Below are positions 8,506-15,831 of a stretch of 16,425 nt of DNA, piece after piece. Both the position numbers and the translations under genes were made by a program. Within the stretch, counting starts at the first letter, position 1; every line of letters starts with the position of its first letter. The notes under the pieces are model-generated. The model was not told the origin of the DNA, did no database searches, and saw only the letters and a list, made by a program, of their open reading frames with translations. Origin of the DNA: Treponema sp. (lineage in GTDB: Bacteria > Spirochaetota > Spirochaetia > Treponematales > Breznakiellaceae); the NCBI GenBank assembly GCA_031275535.1, contig JAISOR010000130.1, positions 1 to 16,425 of the forward strand. Direction: 5' to 3'.

Positions 8506-9951
8506 GTGCGCATTGCGTTAGTCCATTATCATTTGCGCCGGGGGGGGGTCACCTCCGTGGTCTGTCATCAGGCCCGGGCCCTTATGGATGCGGGGTACCA
8601 GGTCCTGGTAATTACCGGGGAACTATCGGCGGATCAATCCGGTATTCCCCAGGCCCGGGTGGAGGGGCTCCGGTATGATAGCTCTAAGGAATTCCGGGCC
8701 CCCGGATCGGAAAAAATTCCGTTTCCGGAGGATATACGGAAGCGGGCCCTGGTTTTGGCCGATGCCATCGCCCTGGCCATGGATACGCATTGGGGGGGCG
8801 CGGCGGATATCCTCCATGTGCATAATCCCCTGATACAGAAGAACGCCGCCCTGCTTCCGGCGCTGAATATCCTGAATAAACGGGGAATCCGTCTTTTATT
8901 GCAGAACCACGACCTGGCCGAGGATTTTAGGCCCGATGTGTATACCGGCGGCGAGGATTATCCCGAAAACTGCCATTACGCGGTTATTAATAACCGGGAT
9001 TATTCCTTCCTGCACCGGGCGGGGCTGAAACCTGAGGGGCTCCACCTCCTGCCCAACGAGGTGGTCCCCGTGCCGGTTACTCCGGGGCTGGACCGGACCC
9101 GGTACCTCTATCCGGTCCGGGCTATCCGAAGGAAGAATATCGGCGAGGCCCTGCTCCTTTCCCTGTTTATAGCGCCGGGGCGGAGCGTGGCGATTACCCT
9201 GCCGCCCACGGTCGAAAAAGATCAGGGGCGGTACCGGCGCTGGATGGATTTTGCGGAGGAATACGGGCTTCCGGTGGAGTTCGGCATCGGGGTCCGGGAG
9301 TCCCTGGCGGATGTTTTTGGCAGCGCCCTCTGTATCATAAGCACCTCGGTTAAGGAGGGCTTTGGCTTTTCCTTTCTGGAACCCTGGACCGCGGGGCGGG
9401 CGGTTATTGGCCGGCGTATCGATTATGTCTGCGGGGATTTCGAGGCCGCGGGACTGCGCTTTAACGATCTCTATCAGGAAATAAAGATCCCCATGGTGTA
9501 CCTGGCCCCCCTGATCCTGCGGAAGAAGATGGAACGCGCCTTAACGGGCATTTATGAAGCCTTTGGCCAGGAACCGCCCCGGTATCTTATCAATATGATG
9601 GGGGATGAACTCCTCTCCCATGATACGGTGGATTTTGGCCGCCTGGATGAGGAATCCCAGGAAGGCATTATCCGTATCGTGATTTCCAACTGGGTGGTAT
9701 TTCAGGATGTTATAAAGGCGAATCCCTTTTTGGGGACCCTGGCGGATTGGCAGCCCGACGAGGAGGACATTGCGTACAACTCGCAGAAGGTTGCGGAAGC
9801 CTACGGAAAGGAGCGGATTGTTTCGATACTAAAGGATATCTATAAATCCGTTTTGGATAATCCGGTAAGCCATAAACTTTCAAAATCCATCTTGCTGGAG
9901 CTGTACCTGGATCCCCTCCAGATGTCCCTGGTCGGGATTGGACATGTCTGA
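8506..9951 (+). CDS. GT-B fold glycosyltransferase (GT4-like)
   Basis: It is predicted to transfer a sugar from a nucleotide sugar to an unknown acceptor in the cytoplasm. The N-terminal domain starts RIALVHYHLRRGGVTSV, typical of family 4 enzymes, with HVHNP near residue 106 and LQNHD near 133. The C-terminal domain has RAIRRKNIGEA (phosphate contacts) and the E-x7-E motif EGFGFSFLE near residues 284-292. At about 481 residues it is longer than a minimal GT4 enzyme, with a helical C-terminal extension of roughly 150 residues that I do not recognise. I chose GTG at 8506 because AAGGAG (8495-8500) lies five bases upstream; TTG at 8503 is too close to it. A G9 tract (8540-8548) lies inside codons 12-15, so slippage would abolish the protein. 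Its stop overlaps the HAD gene start by eight bases, which suggests coupled translation and a shared pathway. Confidence 0.8.
   Translation: MRIALVHYHLRRGGVTSVVCHQARALMDAGYQVLVITGELSADQSGIPQARVEGLRYDSSKEFRAPGSEKIPFPEDIRKRALVLADAIALAMDTHWGGAADILHVHNPLIQKNAALLPALNILNKRGIRLLLQNHDLAEDFRPDVYTGGEDYPENCHYAVINNRDYSFLHRAGLKPEGLHLLPNEVVPVPVTPGLDRTRYLYPVRAIRRKNIGEALLLSLFIAPGRSVAITLPPTVEKDQGRYRRWMDFAEEYGLPVEFGIGVRESLADVFGSALCIISTSVKEGFGFSFLEPWTAGRAVIGRRIDYVCGDFEAAGLRFNDLYQEIKIPMVYLAPLILRKKMERALTGIYEAFGQEPPRYLINMMGDELLSHDTVDFGRLDEESQEGIIRIVISNWVVFQDVIKANPFLGTLADWQPDEEDIAYNSQKVAEAYGKERIVSILKDIYKSVLDNPVSHKLSKSILLELYLDPLQMSLVGIGHV
8540..8548 (+). repeat. G9 homopolymer near the 5' end of the glycosyltransferase gene
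   Basis: Nine G residues encode the RGG of the conserved LRRGGV start of the enzyme, about 35 bases after the start codon. Gain or loss of one G would cause early termination. Confidence 0.85.
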
Positions 9952-10841
9952 CGAGCGCCTGATCCGGTATATTCGCTCCGCCTCCCCCCCCATGACGCCG
10001 CTTCCCCCCCCCGGAATTGCCGCCGGACCTGGCGGAACTGCTCTATTCCCCGGATAAGGGGGGAAGAGCCTTTCCGGGGATCCGGGGGGTCCTCTTCGAT
10101 GTGTACGGGACCCTTTTTACCTCCGCCGCCGGCGACATTGGCCTCCGGGCCCTGGCCCGCGGGGAAGATTCGGATGCCCTGGCCGGGGAATACGCCGCGG
10201 ATTTGGCCGGGAAGGATCTGGAGGCCTATTTCCGCGGGGAGGTTCTCCGGCTCCACGGGGAAGCCCCGTGTCCCTACCCGGAGGTCCGGGTGGAGGAGAT
10301 CTGGGCCGGGTTTCTTACAAAGACCCCCGCTCCCCCCGGACAAATTGGGGAGAGGGATCCAAAAGAGCTGGCCCTCCGGTATGAATTGGCGGTAAACCCC
10401 GTGTTCCCCATGCCCGGCGCCGGGGAAACCCTGGAGGCCCTTAGGAAGCGGGGGCTTATCCTGGGAATAATTTCCAACGCCCAGTTTTTTACGCCCCTCC
10501 TGTTTGAGGCCTTCTTCGGCGCTTCCCCGGAGCATCTGGGCTTTGATCCCGGCCTGTTGATCTATTCCTATGAGATTGGGGAGGCTAAACCTTCGCCGGC
10601 CCTGTTCGCTCCGGCCTGTAAACGCCTCGCTTCCCTGGGTATCGGCCCCGAAGCCTGCCTCTATGTGGGGAACGATATGCTGAACGATATATACGGAGCC
10701 GGGGCATGGGGCTTTAAAACGGTCCTCTTTGCCGGCGATGGCCGCTCTCTGCGGCTCCGCCGGGATATGGGGCTGCCCCGGGAGTTCCGGCCCGGGGGGA
10801 TTATCCGCAATTTGGCGGATATAAGCGGGTTGTTAGGCTAG
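9944..10841 (+). CDS. HAD-superfamily hydrolase, frame broken at a C9 tract
   Basis: This is a haloacid dehalogenase-like phosphatase. Motif I is VLFDVYGTLF (nucleophile Asp, with Tyr where many phosphatases have a second Asp). Motif II is IISNAQF. Motif III is GEAKPSPALF. Motif IV is YVGNDMLNDIYGA. The region between motifs I and II is a helical cap. The motif-bearing frame is closed upstream by TGA at 9993 and then offers only a TTG (10017) without a ribosome-binding site. An ATG at 9944, overlapping the glycosyltransferase stop, reads MSDERLIRYIRSASPPMTPL and runs into C9 (10004-10012). Removing one C joins it to ELPPDLAELL in the HAD frame, giving about 298 residues. So the gene is phase-off, mutated or mis-sequenced here. 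Pairing with a glycosyltransferase suggests a sugar-phosphate product being dephosphorylated; this is inference. Confidence 0.75.
10004..10012 (+). repeat. C9 homopolymer at the HAD gene frameshift
   Basis: Nine C residues follow CTT at codon 21 of the frame opened by the ATG at 9944. Eight C would restore the HAD frame. A second run of eight C (9984-9991) lies just upstream, so two slippage-prone tracts sit within 30 bases. Confidence 0.85.
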
Positions 10842-10861
10842 GCTTATCACCGCGCCCCATT

Positions 10862-11320
10862 CTATAATCTGCTATTTATATATTCTTTGAAATCAAATGT
10901 TTTTATGTTTAATGATTTTGCATAATCACAAAGACTGCTATCACCCGATATTAATAATTCAGATTCTTTTGCCATCATTAGTATCGCTGAATCTGTTATT
11001 CCTAATGTATCAAAAAATAAATTTTGTGATATTATTTCCGTTCTTATATATTTTTCTATAGTTTGTTTATAAATTGTTTTAACTAATATTAAATACTTAT
11101 ATTTATCATCCCCGGTAATCCTATTTAATATATTATCAACTTCCGTCAAAATATTCGGACTAGTTATAATTCTATCATAATTTGATAAAACATTTAAAAG
11201 AAAATAATAATCTTCTCTGGTATAAAGTGAATTCCTTGTGTAATTTTTTATTCTATTTTCATTTATTTGACCTGCGAGAAATAATATGAATATATTTGTA
11301 TCAATGGTTACATCACGCAT
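10862..11320 (-). CDS. PIN-domain putative ribonuclease
   Basis: A 152-residue protein with the PIN fold pattern of four acidic residues: Asp7 in TIDTNIF, Glu60 in ILTEVDN, Asp110 in GITDSAIL and Asp127 in SGDSSL. These would hold Mg or Mn at a single-stranded RNA nuclease site. PIN proteins often act as VapC-type toxins that cut tRNA or rRNA. The start is the ATG at 11320, which overlaps the stop of the upstream small gene by eight bases, so the two are translated together. The gene is strikingly AT-rich compared with the GC-rich genes on both sides, a sign of transfer. Its 3' end converges on the HAD gene with a 20-base gap. Toxin activity is inferred from fold and layout. The usual VapB antitoxin type is not seen next to it. 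Confidence 0.7.
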   Translation of the reverse strand: MRDVTIDTNIFILFLAGQINENRIKNYTRNSLYTREDYYFLLNVLSNYDRIITSPNILTEVDNILNRITGDDKYKYLILVKTIYKQTIEKYIRTEIISQNLFFDTLGITDSAILMMAKESELLISGDSSLCDYAKSLNIKTFDFKEYINSRL

Positions 11321-11591
11321 CTTTATGCATCTTTACAGCAATAATATCTCCATTTTTTTTATTCACAATGACATTTTTATATTCACGTATATATGGATTT
11401 ACCATTGTTCCTAAAGTTGCGGTTATCGTTGGCGATATGTTTCTATTGGGAACAAGAAACGAAACAGTTAAATGGTATTCATTACCATTGCTTTCATTTA
11501 TTTCTTCAAGTCTAATATCAGTAACATCTGATCCAAAAAGAGATGGAAATTCTCCTTTAATCCGTTCAACTGATTCTTTAACTGAAACCAT
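11313..11591 (-). CDS. Small protein of unknown family, partner of the PIN protein
   Basis: About 92 residues, starting at the ATG at 11591 with AAGAGG eight bases upstream; a TTG at 11597 is also in frame but too close to that site. I do not recognise the family with certainty. The sequence starts with an amphipathic helix (VKESVERIKGEF), followed by several predicted strands and a C-terminal pattern YKNVIVNKKNGDIIAVKMH. It has no signal peptide, membrane segment or visible helix-turn-helix, AbrB or ribbon-helix-helix start. It is AT-rich like the PIN gene and overlaps it by eight bases, first in the pair, the position antitoxins usually hold. A role as antitoxin is an inference from layout only; it could equally be an unrelated partner or a substrate adaptor. 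Confidence 0.6.
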   Translation of the reverse strand: MVSVKESVERIKGEFPSLFGSDVTDIRLEEINESNGNEYHLTVSFLVPNRNISPTITATLGTMVNPYIREYKNVIVNKKNGDIIAVKMHKDA

Positions 11592-11611
11592 ATACAAAAC
11601 CTCTTAATTTT

Positions 11612-11639
11612 ATTATAATAAATTTTGATATTTTGTCAA
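11612..11639 (-). promoter_or_regulatory. Strong sigma-70-type promoter for the small protein/PIN pair
   Basis: On the minus strand a perfect TTGACA (11639-11634) and a perfect TATAAT (11617-11612) are separated by 16 bp. The expected transcript start is close to 11605, giving a leader of about 14 nt that is mostly the AAGAGG ribosome-binding site. Just upstream, CTGTAT (11647-11652) and ATACAG (11661-11666) form a small inverted repeat that could be an operator. Confidence 0.7.
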
Positions 11640-11702
11640 TACGATACTGTATGCTTTTTTATACAGCTTGATAAATTTTTGGGGCCTTTTGCATAACATA
11701 GC

Positions 11703-11732
11703 TTGAATGATACCCCTTTATCGGTGTAATAT
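11703..11732 (+). promoter_or_regulatory. Candidate promoter giving a near-leaderless acyltransferase mRNA
   Basis: TTGAAT (11703-11708) and TAATAT (11727-11732) are separated by 18 bp. The expected start of transcription falls at about 11739-11742, on or next to the ATG at 11742. No Shine-Dalgarno sequence is visible before that ATG, which fits a leaderless message. Confidence 0.4.
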
Positions 11733-11741
11733 GATCCTTAT

Positions 11742-13139
11742 ATGTATAAGCCTTATTCGACACCCACGGTGGAAGCCCGTCCTTGTATAAAAATCCCGGA
11801 ACCCCGAATTTCAAAGGTAATTGTTTTTTTTGTTAAGATTTTTGCCCGGCTTTATCTTTTTCTTTTTTTGGGGATAGCCAGGGTCGTACTGCGGGGGGGA
11901 GACTACTTATTTGATGTGTATAAAAGGGCGCTGCGGGGAGACAGCCGTTGTATCCTCGCCTTCCGGCATCCTAACGGCGGGGAGCCCCAGCTGCTTGCCT
12001 GGTTTATTATTTACCGGCTTAGGCAGCTGGCCCGGAAAGCGGGGGTCTCTTTTTCCAAAAGACCCCATGTTTGTTTTGTGTATGGATATGAGGTTGTCCG
12101 CTGGGGCGGTTTTTTTGCCCGGCTGGTGATGCCCCGGCTGGGCGCCATGCCGGTCCATCACGCAAAACTGGACTCCGTGGGTATGACGAGGATCTACAAG
12201 GCTATTATTGAAGGGCCCTATCCCCTGGCCATAGCCCCCGAGGGCCAGGTAAGTTATACCGCCGAAACGGTGCCCCGCCTGGAGCAGGGGACCGTGCGTA
12301 TCGGTTTTCATGCGGCGGAGAAGCTGGCCCAGGCGGGAAAAACCTGTCCGGTGGAGGTGCTTCCGGTTTCCGTCCATTTCCGGTATGGCCTGTGGGCCAG
12401 GGTATCCCTGGAACGGCTTCTGCGGCGGATCGAAAAGTACACCGGCACGGGGATGAAGGGCAAATCCGGCACGGTGGTTCCCTTTTCGGAGCGGCTTAAA
12501 CAATGCCGGGATATGATTTTGGGGCTTAATGAAAAACGGTACGGCATTGTTCCCGATGAGGGCCGTTCCTTTGCGGAAAGGGTTGACGCGGTAATGGAGC
12601 TTGCCCTGGACAGCGCCGAAAAGATCCTGCGGATCAGGCGGGGAGAGGGGGCTAATGGCGATATTATCGGCCGTTTGTATCATATCCGGCAGATCTGTTG
12701 GGACCGGATATATGTGCCCGAAATGGAAAACCTGGATGCCATACCCAGGGTTGAACGGTCCCTGGCGGACCTCCGGGCCGGGGAAGCCTGGTATGCCAGC
12801 CGCCACATGGAATTGGTCGATTTTGTATGGTACTTCCGGATCCCCATTCCGCCGGAAGAGGCCCCCCTGCATCTTAGAATAGAGTATATCCAGAATTTAT
12901 GGGATTTTGCCAACCGGACCATGGGCGGGGCTTATACAAAACGGGTGATTAATCCCCATCCCAGACGGGTGATCCTCCAGGTTGCGCCCCCCATGAACCT
13001 TACCGAGCGGCTTGCGGATTATCAACGGGATAAAAAGGAAGCCATTAGCTCGGCCATGGACGCCCTGCGGAACGCCTACCTGGGCTGTATTGAAGAGGTT
13101 AAACGCCGTGACGATGGCGAGCAGGCGGTCTTTTTCTAG
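11742..13139 (+). CDS. PlsC-like (1-acylglycerol-3-phosphate) acyltransferase family protein
   Basis: A 465-residue protein with an acyltransferase domain of the PlsC/LPLAT type, which transfers fatty acyl groups to lysophosphatidate or a related acceptor at the inner membrane. A hydrophobic segment near residues 25-50 (VIVFFVKIFARLYLFLFLGI) would anchor it. Block I is FRHPNGGE (His76, with Glu81 where most members have Asp). Block III is the IAPEGQVSY region (about 164-172), equivalent to the usual PEGTR. The C-terminal half, about 250 residues, is longer than in PlsC, and I do not recognise a domain there. The start at 11742 has no ribosome-binding site. It ends 13 bp before the zinc-uptake genes, so they may share a transcript. 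Whether it makes phosphatidic acid or modifies another lipid cannot be told. Confidence 0.7.
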   Translation: MYKPYSTPTVEARPCIKIPEPRISKVIVFFVKIFARLYLFLFLGIARVVLRGGDYLFDVYKRALRGDSRCILAFRHPNGGEPQLLAWFIIYRLRQLARKAGVSFSKRPHVCFVYGYEVVRWGGFFARLVMPRLGAMPVHHAKLDSVGMTRIYKAIIEGPYPLAIAPEGQVSYTAETVPRLEQGTVRIGFHAAEKLAQAGKTCPVEVLPVSVHFRYGLWARVSLERLLRRIEKYTGTGMKGKSGTVVPFSERLKQCRDMILGLNEKRYGIVPDEGRSFAERVDAVMELALDSAEKILRIRRGEGANGDIIGRLYHIRQICWDRIYVPEMENLDAIPRVERSLADLRAGEAWYASRHMELVDFVWYFRIPIPPEEAPLHLRIEYIQNLWDFANRTMGGAYTKRVINPHPRRVILQVAPPMNLTERLADYQRDKKEAISSAMDALRNAYLGCIEEVKRRDDGEQAVFF

Positions 13140-13152
13140 CCCTGGGGATAGG

Positions 13153-14070
13153 ATGTTTTATCCCCGGGTCTTTTCCGTAGTAATAGCGGTGGCGCTTTTT
13201 TCCCTTAGCCCCCTGCCGGCCTTTTCCGGGGGAAAGGGGGAGCCCCCGGCTCCGTTAAAACCTGTTATGGCGGTCAGCATCCTCCCCCAGGCCTACTTTG
13301 CCGGATACATCGGCGGGGATCGGATCCAGACCATAGTGCTGGCCGGTCCCGGACAGAATCCCCATACCTATGAGCCCAGCCCCAAACAGATGGCGGATCT
13401 TGCCGGCGCCGGGGCCTGGATCCTCTCGGGCACGGAGTTTGAGATAAGCCTAAGGCCCAAGATAGAGGCCCTCTTTCCAAAGCTCCGTATTATAGACGGC
13501 ACCCGGGGGGTCCGCTTCAGGACCCTGGAAGTCCCGGAGGAGGAGGACCCCGATCATCCCCAGGAAGGGGACCTTTCGATAGACCGCCATACCTGGCTTG
13601 GCGCGGAACCGGCTAAAATCATGGCCGCCCATATCCGGGACGCCTGTACGGGCCTGGACCCCGGGGGAGCGGCCTGGTATGGGGCCAATTATGAGGCCCT
13701 TATTGGGGAAATCGACGGCGAGTTCCGCCGCCTGAAACAGGAGCTTGAACCGCTCAGGGGCAAGGCGGTCTTTGTCTATCACCCTGCCTTTGGGTATTTT
13801 CTGGACGAATTCGGCATCCGGCAGGAGGCGGTGGAGACCGGCGGTAAGGAACCGACCCCCAGGATTCTGAATGCCCTTATCGCCAGGGCCAGGCGGGAGG
13901 GGGCGGCGGCTATTTTTGTCCAGGCCCAGTTTCCGGTGAACGCCGCCCGGACCGTGGCCGCCTCGGTGGGGGCCGAACTAATCGCCCTGGATCCCCTGTC
14001 GCCGGATTGGCTTGCCAATATCCGGATCATGGGGGCCGCCCTGCAAAAGGCGCTGGGGGAGGGGCGGTAG
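13153..14070 (+). CDS. znuA: Zinc/manganese ABC transporter, substrate-binding protein
   Basis: A periplasmic metal-binding protein of cluster A-I, about 305 residues. The N-terminus has a signal peptide (hydrophobic VFSVVIAVALFSL, then PLPAFSGG) without a lipobox Cys, so it is probably released or held by its uncleaved signal. Metal ligands expected for the family are visible: His71 in NPHTYEPS, His146 in RHTWLG, His210 in YHPAFGY and Asp280 in ALDPLSPDW. Three His plus Asp favour zinc over manganese, but the split is not clean. The loop before the second His, which is His-rich in many ZnuA proteins, is short and acidic here (EEEDPDHPQEGD). The ATG at 13153 follows a GGGGATAGG ribosome-binding stretch. 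The next gene starts one base after its stop. Confidence 0.88.
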   Translation: MFYPRVFSVVIAVALFSLSPLPAFSGGKGEPPAPLKPVMAVSILPQAYFAGYIGGDRIQTIVLAGPGQNPHTYEPSPKQMADLAGAGAWILSGTEFEISLRPKIEALFPKLRIIDGTRGVRFRTLEVPEEEDPDHPQEGDLSIDRHTWLGAEPAKIMAAHIRDACTGLDPGGAAWYGANYEALIGEIDGEFRRLKQELEPLRGKAVFVYHPAFGYFLDEFGIRQEAVETGGKEPTPRILNALIARARREGAAAIFVQAQFPVNAARTVAASVGAELIALDPLSPDWLANIRIMGAALQKALGEGR

Positions 14071-14071
14071 G

Positions 14072-14926
14072 ATGGAAACCGGAGACGGAGCTTCCCAGGC
14101 ATATCCTGTCATACCGCCCAATCATCCCGCGGACCGGGGAATAGTCCTCCGTTTTAAGGGGGTCTCCTTTTCCTACGGACCGGTCAAGGTCCTGGAAAAC
14201 GCCGGTTTTCATATCCACCAGGGGGAATTTATCGCCCTGGTAGGGCCAAACGGTTCGGGAAAAACCACGGTCCTCAAGCTGATCCTGGGGCTGGAACAGG
14301 CCCGGACCGGAACCATAGAACTCCTGGGCGCCGATTCTTCCCGGACCCGGGACCGGGTGGGCTATGTCCCCCAGCAGGCCCTCTATGACCGCTCCTTCCC
14401 CATCCCGGTTAGGGACGTGGTCCGCATGGGGCGGCTCCGTCCCCTTTCCCGGAAATATGGCCCGGAGGACCGGGCCGCGGTACAGGAAGCCCTGGAGCAG
14501 GTTGAAATTACCGATCTGGCCTCCAGGCCCTATACGGCCCTTTCCGGGGGCCAGCGGCGGCGGGTCCTGGTGGCCCGGGCCCTGGCTGCAAAGCCGGAAC
14601 TGCTTATCCTGGACGAACCTACCGCCAACATGGACGGCGAAAGCGAGGAACGGCTTTTCAAAACCCTGGGGAAGCTCAAGGGCCGGACCACCATCCTCAT
14701 CGTTACCCATGACACGGGCTTTGTCTCCGCCCTGACCGGCCGGGTCCTCTGCATGGGCCGGGAGGCGGGGGCCGGATACGGCATTGTGCAGCACCGGACG
14801 GAAGCGGCGGAAAAGGGCTTATCCGATCCGCACCCCGGGGAAGACGCCTCCGGCGCGGGGCTGTCCCGGATCGTCCATGGGGAAAGCCTGCCGGGGGATT
14901 TTTGTGATGATAAGGACCGGCCATGA
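14072..14926 (+). CDS. znuC: Zinc/manganese ABC transporter, ATP-binding protein
   Basis: The cytoplasmic ATPase that powers metal uptake, about 284 residues. It shows Walker A GPNGSGKTT (58-66), the Q-loop in GYVPQQ (Gln101), signature LSGGQ (157-161), Walker B LLILDEP (177-183) and the H-loop VTHD (His213). The first 25 residues precede the usual start of the fold. The tail after about residue 225 is a poorly conserved extension rich in charged and Gly residues. The ATG at 14072 lies one base after the znuA stop and behind GGAGGGG. Its TGA overlaps the permease ATG by four bases (ATGA), so the three genes are translationally coupled. No Zur box was seen before the operon. Confidence 0.92.
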   Translation: METGDGASQAYPVIPPNHPADRGIVLRFKGVSFSYGPVKVLENAGFHIHQGEFIALVGPNGSGKTTVLKLILGLEQARTGTIELLGADSSRTRDRVGYVPQQALYDRSFPIPVRDVVRMGRLRPLSRKYGPEDRAAVQEALEQVEITDLASRPYTALSGGQRRRVLVARALAAKPELLILDEPTANMDGESEERLFKTLGKLKGRTTILIVTHDTGFVSALTGRVLCMGREAGAGYGIVQHRTEAAEKGLSDPHPGEDASGAGLSRIVHGESLPGDFCDDKDRP

Positions 14927-15762
14927 GTGATTTTATGGGGGCCCTGTTTAACCCCGATTTTCCCTTTATCAGGAACGCCCTTTTTGCCGGCCTTTTATCC
15001 TCCCTGCTCTTTGGGACCCTGGGCTCCATCGTAACGGTCCGGCGGATTGGGAGCCTGGCGGGGGCCATTTCCCATGCGGTGCTGGGGGGCATCGGCATGG
15101 CCCTCTACCTTTCCGCCTCCGGCATAGTGCCCGGCTTTCCGCCCCTGGCGGGGGCCATGGTCTTTGCGGTCCTTGCCGCGCTTCTTATCGGGATAGTTTC
15201 CCTCAAGGCAAAACAGCGGGAGGACACGGTGATCAACGCCATCTGGGCCATCGGGATGAGCCTGGGGGTGTTTTTTATGGCCAGGACGCCGGGCTATACG
15301 GACCCCTCGGGGTATCTCTTTGGCAATATCCTGCTCATCTCCAGCCAGGACCTCTGGCTCATGGCGGGCCTGGACCTGCTGGTCCTCATCCTCAGCTGGC
15401 GCTTTTACCCCCAGCTTGAGGCCTCCGCCTTTGATGAAGAGTTTGCCCGGGTCCGGGGGGTTCCCGCCACGGCGATCTTTTTAGTTCTCCTGATGGTCAC
15501 CGCCATTGCCATCGTATTGCTCCAGACCTTTGTGGGGATCGTCATGCTTATCGCCATGCTCACCCTGCCGGCGGGAACCGCGGGGTACTTTGCCCGGAAC
15601 CTTAAGGGAATGATGGTTTTTAGCTGCCTTTTCTCGGCCCTGTTTTCCACCGGCGGGCTCCTCCTGGGCTGGACCCTCGACGCGCCGGCGGGGGCCATGG
15701 CGGTGATCCTGGCGGGGATCATCTTCCTGGGCGCCGCGGCGGTACGGGGGATCAGAAAGTAG
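14923..15762 (+). CDS. znuB: Zinc/manganese ABC transporter, permease
   Basis: An integral inner-membrane protein of 279 residues, the usual length of the ABC-3 permease family (ZnuB, MntB, TroC/D). About seven or eight hydrophobic segments are visible, for example NALFAGLLSSLLFGTLGSI, AMVFAVLAALLIGIV, IFLVLLMVTAIAIVLLQTF and AMAVILAGIIFLGAAAV. The segment VGIVMLIAMLTLPAGTAGYFA matches the conserved late transmembrane region with the family Leu-Pro. The cytoplasmic loop containing AFDEEFARVRGV contacts the ATPase. It forms the importer with the two preceding genes. Only one permease gene is present, so the transporter is expected to be a homodimer in the membrane. Confidence 0.92.
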   Translation: MSDFMGALFNPDFPFIRNALFAGLLSSLLFGTLGSIVTVRRIGSLAGAISHAVLGGIGMALYLSASGIVPGFPPLAGAMVFAVLAALLIGIVSLKAKQREDTVINAIWAIGMSLGVFFMARTPGYTDPSGYLFGNILLISSQDLWLMAGLDLLVLILSWRFYPQLEASAFDEEFARVRGVPATAIFLVLLMVTAIAIVLLQTFVGIVMLIAMLTLPAGTAGYFARNLKGMMVFSCLFSALFSTGGLLLGWTLDAPAGAMAVILAGIIFLGAAAVRGIRK

Positions 15763-15831
15763 GGCCGGGAAGGGCGCCGGCTTTGAAAAAACAGCGCCGT
15801 CTTGTGGCAATTTCGTAAAAGAGAATTTTAA

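Noticed and set aside
9944..10075. A separate short peptide gene from ATG 9944 to the TAA that follows FPG.
   Set aside because: Its translation beyond C9 is low-complexity Gly/Ala/Pro, while correcting the C run joins it to the HAD frame; it is better read as the HAD 5' end.
15763..15831. Weak GGCGC/GCGCC inverted repeat after the permease gene as a terminator.
   Set aside because: Five-base arms, long loop and no T tract after it.
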